A DNA stretch of 64,000 nt from assembly GCF_000499785.1 (NCBI RefSeq), contig NZ_HG726019.1, positions 568,645 to 632,644 of the forward strand. The letters run 5' to 3'. Source of the DNA: Bacteroides neonati. GTDB taxonomy: Bacteria > Bacteroidota > Bacteroidia > Bacteroidales > Bacteroidaceae. Position numbers and translations under genes: made by a program. Of the stretch, positions 49,601 through 58,490 are shown piece by piece. The notes below the pieces were generated by a model. That model worked only from the letters and a program-made list of their open reading frames with translations. It did no database searches and had not been told where the DNA came from. Positions within the stretch are counted from its first letter, which is position 1. Each line of letters starts with the position of its first letter.

Positions 49601-51349
49601 CTACTTCCAACCAGGATTTTGTGTCAAGTTCGGGTTGAGAGTTAGCTCAGTTGTTGGTAACGGATATAGCCAGCGGCGATCTTCCTTAGACCATTTCCGC
49701 CCTTGATCCCCAATTTTTTTACTCGCAGCATATTGATACAAATAGGTCTTTCCATTATACTCCACGACCGGTCGGCCATCGGTACCACCAAAAGTTACAT
49801 TGTGCTCCTTATACTCTTTGATTACGGTTGGGGTAATGCACAAACCAAACATGGTTTTGGGGTTTTCAAGTAGTTTCATTGCATTCCAACGCTTTAGATC
49901 GTCCATGCGAAAATCCTCAGCAATCAGTTCGATACGTCGCTCACGACGAATCTCATAAAGTAAGCTCGAAAGAGAATATCCATAATCAACAGGGTTGGTG
50001 TCTGCTACCGGAGTAGTAGTTAAATGGGGCATTTCAACTCTATCACGAAGCTGATTAATCGTCATGTCTAACACGGCTTGTGTACAGAGCCCCAATTCGG
50101 CTTGCGCCTCGGCATAAATCAACAACACCTCGGCATAACGATACACAAACCAGTCGTAAGAAGTATTACGCGCTTCGGCCTGTCGTGTATCTGCCGAACG
50201 GAATTTAACACAAGGATAGCCTGTGATTGCTGCACTTGCCGTACAATCAGCTACCGGATTATATGTTTTCTCACCATTTCTTACAATATATGGCTTATGC
50301 TTATTATCAATAATCTGATAAATACGCGGGTCTCGATCTGCAAATTCGCTTTCCTGATCCTCATCACCCTTATAAAGAGGGCTTAGCGAAATAGGGGCTC
50401 CGTCTTTACATAAAAAAGATTCGACAAAGTCTTTGGATAATCCCATTCCGTTTCCACCGGCATTTCTACCGGTTTCGTGAGTCAGTATTCCTGTTTTATA
50501 ATAACGACAAAGAATTCCTTCTTTATTCGTGCTTAAGTCTTCCTGGGTAAATTGGTTGGAATAGTAGAGTGGATATCCGTTATTGGAAAGCTGTCCGCTC
50601 CCATTGTCCTGCCCTTTCACAATTTCGTAACTACCGGTATCCATTACCTCTTTCGCCAAAGCAGCCGCTTTTTTAAGCAGTTCATCAGAGGTAGGAGCCC
50701 CCGATTCATTGTGGTACTTTTTATATGTACCGTAATATAAACAGATACGAGCCAATTGAGTACGGGCGGCATCTTTGTTTAAGCGTCCACTTTCCGACTT
50801 CTCTTTGGTAGGCAACCACTGAATGGCATATTCAAAATCTTCTATAATCTTAGCAAGTACATAGTCTCGTTTATCTCTGGGCTTATACAGTTCTTCAACG
50901 TCTTCTGTTTGGAGGTCTTTATCGTAATAGGGTACATCTCCGAAAGTTTTTATCTTATCAAAATAAATCATTCCACGAAAGAAACGCACTTCGGCCACAT
51001 ATATATTGATTTCTGCTTCGGCACCCTTTACACGCATATAGCGCTGCATAAAGTAGTTGCAGCTTCGCAGTCCATCCCACTTCCAGCCACCATCGGTAGA
51101 GGGTACGGAATATTCGTCAAACAAGTACTTCGAATAGTCCGTCGTAACAAAGTTATCTGTCTCTTTATCTCCATCGGCTTTAGGACTGCTGATATTACCA
51201 TACAAACCGTTGGCATATAGTTTCAAATCATTTACCGTATTCCAATAAGTCTCGTCTGTGAAAGAGTCTTTCGGTGACAGATTAGTTACGTCACAAGAAC
51301 CGAGCGTACCCATAAGGATAGCCCAATAAAATATATGCTTTATTTTCAT
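49601..51349 (-). CDS. SusD/RagB-family nutrient-binding outer-membrane lipoprotein
   Basis: Surface lipoprotein that acts as the lid of a SusC channel and binds the incoming glycan or peptide. 582 residues. Lipoprotein signal with Cys19 in LMGTLGSC, then the TPR-like SusD fold beginning LSPKDSFTDETYWNTVNDLKLYANGLYG. Typical late blocks: YRYAEVLLIYAEAQAELG and INQLRDRVEMP, then EIRRERRIELIAEDFRMDDLKRW. Sits 24 bases after susC, as usual. No glycosidase, sulfatase or regulator lies beside it, so the substrate cannot be inferred. Confidence 0.93.
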   Translation of the reverse strand: MKIKHIFYWAILMGTLGSCDVTNLSPKDSFTDETYWNTVNDLKLYANGLYGNISSPKADGDKETDNFVTTDYSKYLFDEYSVPSTDGGWKWDGLRSCNYFMQRYMRVKGAEAEINIYVAEVRFFRGMIYFDKIKTFGDVPYYDKDLQTEDVEELYKPRDKRDYVLAKIIEDFEYAIQWLPTKEKSESGRLNKDAARTQLARICLYYGTYKKYHNESGAPTSDELLKKAAALAKEVMDTGSYEIVKGQDNGSGQLSNNGYPLYYSNQFTQEDLSTNKEGILCRYYKTGILTHETGRNAGGNGMGLSKDFVESFLCKDGAPISLSPLYKGDEDQESEFADRDPRIYQIIDNKHKPYIVRNGEKTYNPVADCTASAAITGYPCVKFRSADTRQAEARNTSYDWFVYRYAEVLLIYAEAQAELGLCTQAVLDMTINQLRDRVEMPHLTTTPVADTNPVDYGYSLSSLLYEIRRERRIELIAEDFRMDDLKRWNAMKLLENPKTMFGLCITPTVIKEYKEHNVTFGGTDGRPVVEYNGKTYLYQYAASKKIGDQGRKWSKEDRRWLYPLPTTELTLNPNLTQNPGWK

Positions 51350-51373
51350 TGTTATTATTTCTTAGATTAAACA

Positions 51374-54300
51374 TTAAAACGTCAGATTCAATCCGATTGA
51401 ATATTTCTTATTAATCGGATAAACCATATTACCCAGTGTTTCCGGGTCGAACGCATCAATTAGCGGCGTAAAAGTGAGTAAGTTTTCACCTTGAACAAAG
51501 ATTCGCAAACGCTGAATTTTTGCGTGTGCCAGAATATGCTGAGGAAGCGAATATCCGAGTACTACATTCTTTAAGCGAATGTAGCTTGCATCTTGCAAGT
51601 AGCGTGTTGATGTCTGCCGATTTCCGCCATTGTTCCAGTTGGGACGAGGGAAGTAAGCCGCTTTGTTATCGGGTGTCCAATAGTCCAGTGCCGTAGTCAG
51701 CGGAGTATCCCACTCACTTGTAAAGCCCCAAAACTGACCGCCACCTACAGCGTAATCGCGTTTACCGACCCCTTGCCAAAACATATCAAAATCAAAACCT
51801 TTGTATTCAAATCCTCCCGTGATACCATAAGCATAGCGTGAGGTATTATTACCAATGACCTTGCGATCTCCCGGATCAGAGAGCGTATTTTTACCAATAT
51901 TTATTTTGCCATCTCCATTGAGGTCTTCATACTTGACATCGCCGGCTGTCCATTTGCCACCATATAAGTATGACTGATCATGTCCTGCAGCTGCTTCTTG
52001 TTCCGTTTGATAAAGTCCATTGGATACATATCCCCATATTTCGCCCACTTTACGCCCAACATAGTTTTTATCGATAAGTCCTGTTGGATTTGCAAATTTG
52101 GTAATGGTAGCCTGATTATCAGATAGAACACCTTTAACATGATAGCTTAATCCCGAGGACAATCGGTCTTGCCAGCCGATAGAAATCTCCCACCCAAGTG
52201 TTTTTAGGTCTGCTGCATTCTGATTAGGTACATTGGCTCCCAATACTGCAGGCAGTGCTTGTCCGGCAGTCAGCATATCTTTGGTATCACGACGGTACCA
52301 ATCGAAAGAGGTATTTAAACGCCCACCTAAGAAAATAGCATCAAAACCGACATTCATCTGGTTCACCGTTTCCCAAGTAAACGAAGGGCTCACCAAGCCC
52401 GGAGAGGTGATGGCAACGGGAAGTGATCCACCCAGTAAAGCACCATATTTCGTATTTGTACCATAGGTAGCCAGATAGGGGAAATTGCCTAAGTCGCCCG
52501 TCAATTGGTTACCCAGTGAACCATAAGAGGCACGCAGTTTCAAATCATCCCACCATGTCTTTAAAGGCGACCAAAAAGCTTCTTCAGAGATTCTCCAAGC
52601 AGCCGATGCCGAAGGGAAAAAGGCATAACGTTGCCCCTTGGCATAACGAGATGATCCGTCATAACGTCCGTTCAATTCGACCAAATACCGTTGTTTATAG
52701 TTGTAATTGATGCGGGCAAAAGCTCCATTAATCGCCCAATGGCTTGCCGAATAGCCGGTAGCGATATCTCCTGTAGCTTGATTTAAAGCCGGATTAGATG
52801 AATCAATCAACTCTTTGCGTCCTACATAATGATATTTCGTCTGTTTGTTTTCTTGATTGTAACCCATCATTATCTTGAAGTTATGCACATTGTCTTTGAG
52901 CGAAAAGCCATACTCGGCAAAAGCATTAAAGGCATTGTAATAATCATCGTCATTGGTTAAAGTGACACTACTCGGATTAGTCCAGGGATAATAATTCTCT
53001 GTTCCGGGCACAGCCGTATAATCATAGAAGTTACGCACATGCTGAGAAGTAGCTTTGCCGTAATAATTAAAGGTATAGTCAACATTGACTATCAACCCTT
53101 TCAATGGTGTTAATTTAAGCCCTCCGGTCATCCAGAGATCATTTTGTTTATATTCGGCATTACCTCCTTGGGCTTGTATAGCCACTGGATTAGTATAACC
53201 ACCTTGACCGGCATAGTGCCCATCGGGATGTTTTACCGGCATCAACGGGCTTAAATCATTTTTCATCATCCCCGAATAAGCCGATAGACCTGAGTAGGCC
53301 GTATTATTCATGGCTGTCGTACCACCTGTAGGGTGAAGTTCAGTCGTATAGGTATGTGTAATTTTAGCAGAGACGGTTAACCATTTTGTTACATCGGTAG
53401 AGACATTAAGATTGGCATTGTACTTTTTATAATTATCATCGGCTGCCTTCAAGTTACCACCTTGGTCATTCATCCCCACCGAGAGGTAATAGGTTGTTTT
53501 CTCACTTCCCCCACTAATATTAGCATTATAAATCTGAGAAAAGGATGTTTTATACAATTCATTCCACCAATCGGTATTACCACAATACTGATACTTATAG
53601 TCACTAATTGATTTATCAAAAAACACAGGTGAATCATACGTACCATTAAAGTATTTTTCGGTATACGAATAAATGGCTTCTTGATAATAGCGTCCGCTAC
53701 CACCACCATTCTGATAAGCGAGATCTTTCATCCTCAAAAAATCCATCGAGTTAACATTATGAAAGTCCATCGCTGCCTTCTGCCAGTATCCAGTAGCAGA
53801 AACGGAGACAGTTGGTTTGCCCGATCTCTTTCCTTTCTTAGTGGTTATCAAAATAACACCATAAGCGGCACGTGCTCCGTAGATGGCCGAAGAGGCAGCA
53901 TCTTTGAGTACAGAGATAGACTCCACGTCTTCTGGGTTCACTAAGTTGGCATCCATTTGTACATTGTCTACTAGTACCAACGGACCACCACCATTCAACG
54001 AAGTAGTACCACGGATATTAAAATTAGAGCCGGAACCGGGAGCCCCGCCTTGACTCATGGTAATATTCAAGTTGGGCACTACTCCCTGTAAGCCTTGTCC
54101 GATATTACTAATCGGTCTATTGGCCAAGACCTCACCACCTACAGAGGCTACAGCTCCTGTCAAATTCGCTTTCCTCTGCGTGCCATATCCAACTACAACG
54201 ACCTCTTCGAGAGTTTGTGCATCTTCTTTCAGCATTAATTTTAAATGGCTGGAATCTTGCACTTTAACAGTCAACGGGATATAACCCACATACGACACTT

Positions 54301-54610
54301 CAAGAGTCATATCCTTCTTTGTTACAATTGTAAATGCACCATTCATATCAGTAATAGTTCCATTACCAACTCCTTTTACCACTACAGACACACCTATTAA
54401 CGGTTCTCCATTTTGGTCTACGACAGTTCCGGTTACCTTGACATTTTGTTGCTGTTGTTGTGTTGTTGTGACGGTGGTTCTTTCATACGTATCGGCCGCT
54501 GCAAACTGCGACACTGTACCTAATAGCAAGAAACTGATGCCTGCTATTTTCAATAAGTTCGTTTCGCGCAATTGTGCTAATCCCGCAAACTGGTTGTTTT
54601 TTTTTGCCAT
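51374..54610 (-). CDS. SusC/RagA-family TonB-dependent outer-membrane transporter
   Basis: 1078 residues. N-terminal part with a long lead and a hydrophobic segment (about 18-38, LLKIAGISFLLLGTVSQFAA); a carboxypeptidase-regulatory-like domain (about 57-135, VTGTVVDQNGEPLIGVSVVV); the TonB-interaction motif EEVVVVGYGTQRK near 138; a plug domain (about 150-260) with RPISNIGQGLQG and LVDNVQMDA; then a 22-strand barrel ending in KYSIGLNLTF. There is no N-terminal signalling extension, hence no sign of an anti-sigma partner. The promoter was not recognised. The unit with susD is convergent with suf and divergent from the YbjQ-like gene. Confidence 0.95.
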   Translation of the reverse strand: MAKKNNQFAGLAQLRETNLLKIAGISFLLLGTVSQFAAADTYERTTVTTTQQQQQNVKVTGTVVDQNGEPLIGVSVVVKGVGNGTITDMNGAFTIVTKKDMTLEVSYVGYIPLTVKVQDSSHLKLMLKEDAQTLEEVVVVGYGTQRKANLTGAVASVGGEVLANRPISNIGQGLQGVVPNLNITMSQGGAPGSGSNFNIRGTTSLNGGGPLVLVDNVQMDANLVNPEDVESISVLKDAASSAIYGARAAYGVILITTKKGKRSGKPTVSVSATGYWQKAAMDFHNVNSMDFLRMKDLAYQNGGGSGRYYQEAIYSYTEKYFNGTYDSPVFFDKSISDYKYQYCGNTDWWNELYKTSFSQIYNANISGGSEKTTYYLSVGMNDQGGNLKAADDNYKKYNANLNVSTDVTKWLTVSAKITHTYTTELHPTGGTTAMNNTAYSGLSAYSGMMKNDLSPLMPVKHPDGHYAGQGGYTNPVAIQAQGGNAEYKQNDLWMTGGLKLTPLKGLIVNVDYTFNYYGKATSQHVRNFYDYTAVPGTENYYPWTNPSSVTLTNDDDYYNAFNAFAEYGFSLKDNVHNFKIMMGYNQENKQTKYHYVGRKELIDSSNPALNQATGDIATGYSASHWAINGAFARINYNYKQRYLVELNGRYDGSSRYAKGQRYAFFPSASAAWRISEEAFWSPLKTWWDDLKLRASYGSLGNQLTGDLGNFPYLATYGTNTKYGALLGGSLPVAITSPGLVSPSFTWETVNQMNVGFDAIFLGGRLNTSFDWYRRDTKDMLTAGQALPAVLGANVPNQNAADLKTLGWEISIGWQDRLSSGLSYHVKGVLSDNQATITKFANPTGLIDKNYVGRKVGEIWGYVSNGLYQTEQEAAAGHDQSYLYGGKWTAGDVKYEDLNGDGKINIGKNTLSDPGDRKVIGNNTSRYAYGITGGFEYKGFDFDMFWQGVGKRDYAVGGGQFWGFTSEWDTPLTTALDYWTPDNKAAYFPRPNWNNGGNRQTSTRYLQDASYIRLKNVVLGYSLPQHILAHAKIQRLRIFVQGENLLTFTPLIDAFDPETLGNMVYPINKKYSIGLNLTF

Positions 54611-54817
54611 ACATTAAATTATTCGGTTTAACATAAAAAAAATGTGTTTTAATAAAAGTAGAGTTGCATACTCCAAATAAGAATTGCTAGTGTTTCTCTG
54701 ATTTAAGTTTTCATAGGCGACATGTGTTTAGTTTATAATATTTCAATAGATAGAATATCTATGCTGATCTATGCTGAAACTTCGATAAAAAAATAAATGA
54801 GAACAAGTATCTAGGTA

Positions 54818-55369
54818 CTGTCGGAACTTATCCCAAAAGGGATTACGGGGCTCACTTTCTCTTTGGCAGAATATATCTATAACGGTCGTTTCATTATTAC
54901 TGTCAATCATAAGTCATTTCATTTCGCTTATATTTGAATAAGATAAGCAGAGAAAATCCCTTATTTATGCATCATATAAAGATATTAGCGGGGAGGAAAG
55001 AATAACGTTATTAAACATAGATGTAAATATTGCCAAAATACAGATATAAAAAATCTCTTTTGATATTCTTTTTAAAGAATATCAAAAGATCAAAAACAGC
55101 GTACATTTCAATACGGGGCTCCATCCATCAGCTATTTGAGTCCCATCGAAACGTTCTACCAATATTCACCTACTCAATATTGAGTCTATCGTTGCCGTCC
55201 TATTATTGACTAACAGGAGAATAAAAATATTCATGAATAAACCACTATTATATTGGATATTAAAAAGATATTAATATATTTGCAAACACAAAAAGATAAT
55301 AAATAAAAAAAAGATAGATCAAAGAACCCGCTATCAGTGAGTATTCGGGAATTTACCAAGTTCCGACAG
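54818..55369. repeat. Inverted ends (CTGTCGGAACTT / AAGTTCCGACAG) flanking about 550 bases without a gene
   Basis: CTGTCGGAACTT at 54818-54829 is the exact inverse of AAGTTCCGACAG at 55358-55369. Extended comparison also gives GGTA and TCCC/GGGA similarities nearby. The enclosed 552 bases are AT-rich with no long open frame beyond short ones at the left end; they hold a + strand promoter at 55253-55282. It could be a degraded insertion sequence or a MITE. Target-site duplications were not found on reading. Confidence 0.5.
55253..55282 (+). promoter_or_regulatory. Promoter upstream of the YbjQ-like gene
   Basis: TTG at 55253-55255, 19 bases, TATATTTG at 55275-55282. It would give a leader of about 215 bases and lies inside the segment with inverted ends, so it may have arrived with that element. 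Confidence 0.65.
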
Positions 55370-55503
55370 AACTATAAACTAAAAAGTTATTTTTGACATC
55401 CGAACATCAATATACTCTTTACAAAAAAAGATTCTCTTCATTGCAACTTTTCCATAGTATCTTGCGTCTAATAGAACAGCAAATAACTTTTAAACAGAAA
55501 ACT

Positions 55504-55827
55504 ATGTTAGTAACTACCACTCCCACTATTGAAGGAAAACAAATAATTACCTATTACGGTATTGTTTCGGGCGAGACCATTATTGGCGCCAATGTATTTC
55601 GTGACCTTTTTGCCAGCATCCGCGACATTGTAGGCGGGCGCTCGGGTTCATACGAAGAGGTGCTTCGCGAAGCAAAAGAAACCGCTTTGCTCGAAATGCA
55701 ACAACAAGCCAGTGCCATGGGCGCCAACGCAGTAATCGGTGTTGACCTTGATTACGAAACCGTAGGTGGCAACGGCAGTATGCTGATGGTTACCGCTTGC
55801 GGAACAGCAGTGAGGATAGCAGACTAA
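55504..55827 (+). CDS. YbjQ/UPF0145-family protein
   Basis: 107 residues. The whole protein fits the YbjQ heavy-metal-binding-like family: [37 protein letters not shown], then [28 protein letters not shown], the family's two signature blocks. Members form beta-barrel-like oligomers of uncertain role. Start at ATG 55504 is preferred over in-frame codons upstream because the family has this length. Followed by a terminator hairpin. Confidence 0.9.
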   Translation: MLVTTTPTIEGKQIITYYGIVSGETIIGANVFRDLFASIRDIVGGRSGSYEEVLREAKETALLEMQQQASAMGANAVIGVDLDYETVGGNGSMLMVTACGTAVRIAD

Positions 55828-55840
55828 TCGAATGAGTTTT

Positions 55841-55872
55841 ACGGGTGAAGGCAATGCTTTCACCCGTTTTTT
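55841..55872 (+). terminator. Terminator of the YbjQ-like gene
   Basis: ACGGGTGAA (55841-55849) pairs with TTCACCCGT (55859-55867), 9-base loop, then a long T run. Confidence 0.85.
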
Positions 55873-55933
55873 TTGTTTTTTATTCGACCAATCGTTCTCC
55901 ATCACGTATCATATAGTAAATGGATACTACCTT

Positions 55934-56497
55934 ATGACTAACGATCAAATACAAATGCTCATTGACAGAAGCTTACGGCACGATGCCGAAGCATTCTCCA
56001 TACTTGTTGCTGAATATCAGCCGCTTGTGTTTCGATTGGCATTCAGATTGTTGTGCAACGAAGAGGAAGCCAAAGACATGACACAAGAAACCTTTATCAA
56101 AGTATGGCTTTCGCTGTATCGGTATCATCCTAAATTTCGCTTTTCGACCTGGCTCTATAAGATTACAGCCAACACCTGTTACGACCGATTGCGATTACTT
56201 CAACACGAGCCTAACCAGAGTAAAAACAGCATCACCGCATCGGATGCAGATTTAACTTCGAGCCATACGATTGAAGAGGAAGTGGCAAACAAGGAGCTGA
56301 AAGAGCTAATCATCCGGTTTACCGATGAACTGACCCCAAAGCAGAAACTCGTATTTGTACTGCAAGACATCGAGGGACTGGAACCGCAAGAGATCAGCGC
56401 AATCACCGGCTTATCGGCTGCCAAGATCAAAAGTAACCTCTATCTGGCTCGAAAAAGTATTAAAAAGAAGTTGAACGAAATAGATCCTGACTTATGA
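55934..56497 (+). CDS. ECF-type RNA polymerase sigma factor
   Basis: 187 residues from ATG 55934 (MTNDQIQMLIDRSLRHDAEAF); earlier in-frame starts lie in the terminator of the previous gene. Region 2: LVAEYQPLVFRLAFRLLCNEEEAKDMTQETFIKVW and FSTWLYKITANTCYDRLR. Region 4: LTPKQKLVFVLQDIEGLEPQEISAITGLSAAKIKSNL. Overlaps the next gene by four bases (ATGA), and a lipoprotein gene follows that, giving a sigma, putative anti-sigma and envelope-protein operon. This is a different sigma factor from the one at 5551. Confidence 0.93.
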   Translation: MTNDQIQMLIDRSLRHDAEAFSILVAEYQPLVFRLAFRLLCNEEEAKDMTQETFIKVWLSLYRYHPKFRFSTWLYKITANTCYDRLRLLQHEPNQSKNSITASDADLTSSHTIEEEVANKELKELIIRFTDELTPKQKLVFVLQDIEGLEPQEISAITGLSAAKIKSNLYLARKSIKKKLNEIDPDL

Positions 56498-56904
56498 AAC
56501 GAGAAGATGAATGCTATGCCCAACTCATCGAAGAGTTGAAAGGGAAATTACCGATTCTACGGGAACCGGACATACTGACTGAAGAAATTATACACAGAAT
56601 ATCTTCTTTGCCTGTTAAGAGAAGAACGAGTCCATACGTAGCAATCATCAGTGGCATATCGGGAGTGGCAGCCACCTTGCTGCTGTGCCTGTTGGTCAGC
56701 CAATCGATGGTTACACCTCTGCCGGTTCGCGATACGAGAATAGCCATGCCGTACAAAGCTCTTATCCATCTTCCCGAGGAGATGAGTCTTTCGCAAAAGA
56801 AGACCTTATTACTGGCAAGGTGGCAAACCCAGCAACAGGAGCAGGCTGCCAGAAGAGAGTTTCTTATCAAGCGGGCAAACGAAATGAAGTGCAAACTTAA
56901 ATAG
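56494..56904 (+). CDS. Single-span membrane protein, putative anti-sigma partner
   Basis: 136 residues. A cytoplasmic part of about 50 residues (EDECYAQLIEELKGKLPILREPDILTEEII...), one membrane helix (YVAIISGISGVAATLLLCLLVSQ, about 47-69), then a periplasmic part of about 65 residues rich in Lys, Arg, Gln. Overlap of four bases with the upstream sigma gene and a sigma/membrane-protein pairing are the layout of many sigma/anti-sigma modules. I see no zinc anti-sigma motif (HxxxCxxC), so the function is a context inference. Confidence 0.6.
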   Translation: MKREDECYAQLIEELKGKLPILREPDILTEEIIHRISSLPVKRRTSPYVAIISGISGVAATLLLCLLVSQSMVTPLPVRDTRIAMPYKALIHLPEEMSLSQKKTLLLARWQTQQQEQAARREFLIKRANEMKCKLK

Positions 56905-58017
56905 ATGTTGATTATGAAAGCAAAACAATTACTCTTCGTACTCGGTTGTGTAGCCTTGACGACTACCTCTTGTGTCTCTTCGTATTATCGGTCGGTAACG
57001 CATGTCGCCCCCGACGGCACGATCGGGAAAACAATTTATGCGCTGGGCGATTCGGCTTTTATGGTGGGCAATACGGCACACAATCCATTCTTGTTTGTGT
57101 TGAACAACGATTGGCAGGTAACCCGCTTCGACTCGTGTATAGCATACGACTTCTTTGGTGAGAAGCGCAACCTCAACGTAAAAGCCTATCGCCACTATTC
57201 GTTCGAAGATGAAACACCTGTGCCACCCGTACGCGAAGTAATGCGCCCACTGGCAGCCCCCAAAGAGACGTTGAAGAAACAGTTCCGTTGGTTCTATACC
57301 TATTATACCTTTACAGCCGTATATCCGGAGATAACAGACAAAGGGCCGATACCTCTCTCTCGTTACCTAACCGAACCACAGCAAGCTCTTTGGCTACAGG
57401 GAGACATGAAGGGCTACCAAGGAATGAACGGCATCGAACTAAAAAGTGTACTCGACGATCTTGAAAAGAACTTCTTGCAATGGTACGCTCACTCGATGTA
57501 CGAAATTAGCTTTGATATCGTACAGCACTTTGATTCCCTCTCGGAGGATAAACGGTATCTGCCTCGCCTGGCTGCATGCAAAGATTCGTTATTCCTGACC
57601 AATCAGCCGGGAAGGGAAGATCTGCCCGATTTTTCTCCAACTATCGTATGCGACCTCTTGGACACACACTTCCACACATTGCACTTTTCGAACGTGAAAA
57701 GCCGGTATGCGAAAGAGTTTGAGCAGCAATTAGAAGAGCAGAGTCAGTCCATCGACTTGTTCGATACATTCATTCAATACGATCTCAGCTTGCCGGGAGA
57801 GATCCTATCGGCCAATACGACTCTTTATCAAGATGGTGCTTTGGTTTGGAAAGTAGATGCGTACCGCAACCTCGCTGCCGATTATACCCTCACAGCACAA
57901 TCGCGCGTTACGAATGTCTGGGCTTTTATCGTAACGTTCGGCCTTCTACTCGGTGCTATTGTCGGGTTAGTGACTTACTCTCGTAGTAGATATATATGCC
58001 CAAAGAGCAAAGGGTGA
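56905..58017 (+). CDS. Lipoprotein with C-terminal membrane helix, function unknown
   Basis: 370 residues if started at 56905; ATG at 56914 (MKAKQLLFVLGCVALTTTSC) is equally likely and gives a lipobox TTSC with the lipid Cys at residue 20 of that form. The mature domain has no family I recognise; it is Tyr/Phe-rich (RWFYTYYTFTAVYPE), with a region of helices at about 190-280. A second hydrophobic segment is near the end (VWAFIVTFGLLLGAIVGLVTY), followed by a basic tail. Immediately downstream of the putative anti-sigma gene (the TAG is directly adjacent to the ATG), so it may be the envelope sensor or target of this sigma factor. Confidence 0.7.
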   Translation: MLIMKAKQLLFVLGCVALTTTSCVSSYYRSVTHVAPDGTIGKTIYALGDSAFMVGNTAHNPFLFVLNNDWQVTRFDSCIAYDFFGEKRNLNVKAYRHYSFEDETPVPPVREVMRPLAAPKETLKKQFRWFYTYYTFTAVYPEITDKGPIPLSRYLTEPQQALWLQGDMKGYQGMNGIELKSVLDDLEKNFLQWYAHSMYEISFDIVQHFDSLSEDKRYLPRLAACKDSLFLTNQPGREDLPDFSPTIVCDLLDTHFHTLHFSNVKSRYAKEFEQQLEEQSQSIDLFDTFIQYDLSLPGEILSANTTLYQDGALVWKVDAYRNLAADYTLTAQSRVTNVWAFIVTFGLLLGAIVGLVTYSRSRYICPKSKG

Positions 58018-58043
58018 TGAGAAGAACTTAAACGAACGTGCTT

Positions 58044-58466
58044 TCAACCGTTTTTCGAGCAGTGATCGCACAAACCTTTCATCACGTAGTTAATGCTTTC
58101 GAGTGTGAAGTTCCGCGGCAGAGTCACCGGAGGAATGTGGATCCCTTTCAAACAAAAGGTTCGCTGGCAGGAGGTACAGTAAAAATGAACATGCAGGTCG
58201 CCAATGCCACAGTTGCACTCACTACCGCAAACGGCATATTTCAAAGAGCCCGAACCGTCGTCAATGGAGTGAATCAGGTGATGCTTCAAGAACAGAGTGA
58301 TGGTTCGCGAGAGGGTCGACTTGTCTACCGTATCGAGATAGGTCTCGAGATCGAGCAGGGAGAATGCCCGCTCAAACTGCATCATTGCTTTGAGAATCAG
58401 CAGCCGCAGAGCAGTTGGCTTAATGTCTCGTTGGCTTAACTTCTGTAGATACTCATTTGCTTCCAT
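58044..58466 (-). CDS. Fur-family transcriptional regulator
   Basis: 140 residues; winged-helix DNA-binding part (about 1-80, PTALRLLILKAMMQ, TLSRTITLFLKHHLI) and a dimerisation part with metal residues: HVHFYCTSCQRTFCL (His, Cys-x2-Cys) and CDHC at the end, plus an extra cysteine group CGSECNCG before it. It is the second gene, 24 bases behind the P-type ATPase, so a metal-sensing repressor of its own unit is the likely role. Fur, Zur, or a heavy-metal sensor cannot be told apart from sequence alone. Confidence 0.88.
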   Translation of the reverse strand: MEANEYLQKLSQRDIKPTALRLLILKAMMQFERAFSLLDLETYLDTVDKSTLSRTITLFLKHHLIHSIDDGSGSLKYAVCGSECNCGIGDLHVHFYCTSCQRTFCLKGIHIPPVTLPRNFTLESINYVMKGLCDHCSKNG

Positions 58467-58490
58467 ATACTTCCTCCCTCTTTTTAACGT

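Larger units (their letters stand above)
54611..55503. other. 893-base gene-free region between susC and the YbjQ-like gene
   Basis: AT-rich throughout. It contains the inverted-end segment (54818-55369), a hairpin at about 55055-55085 (TTTTGATATTCTTT with AAAGAATATCAAAA) and a plus-strand promoter at 55253-55282. I could not find a convincing minus-strand promoter for susC. No gene can be supported. Confidence 0.6.

Noticed and set aside
54780..54960. Short plus-strand frames after the inverted end (e.g. LIPKGITGLTFSLAEYIY)
   Set aside because: Too short and open in two phases; no recognisable protein, kept only as a note for the possible mobile relic.
55832..55933. N-terminal extension of the sigma factor
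   Set aside because: It would include the terminator hairpin of the YbjQ-like gene and is Phe-rich from the T run.
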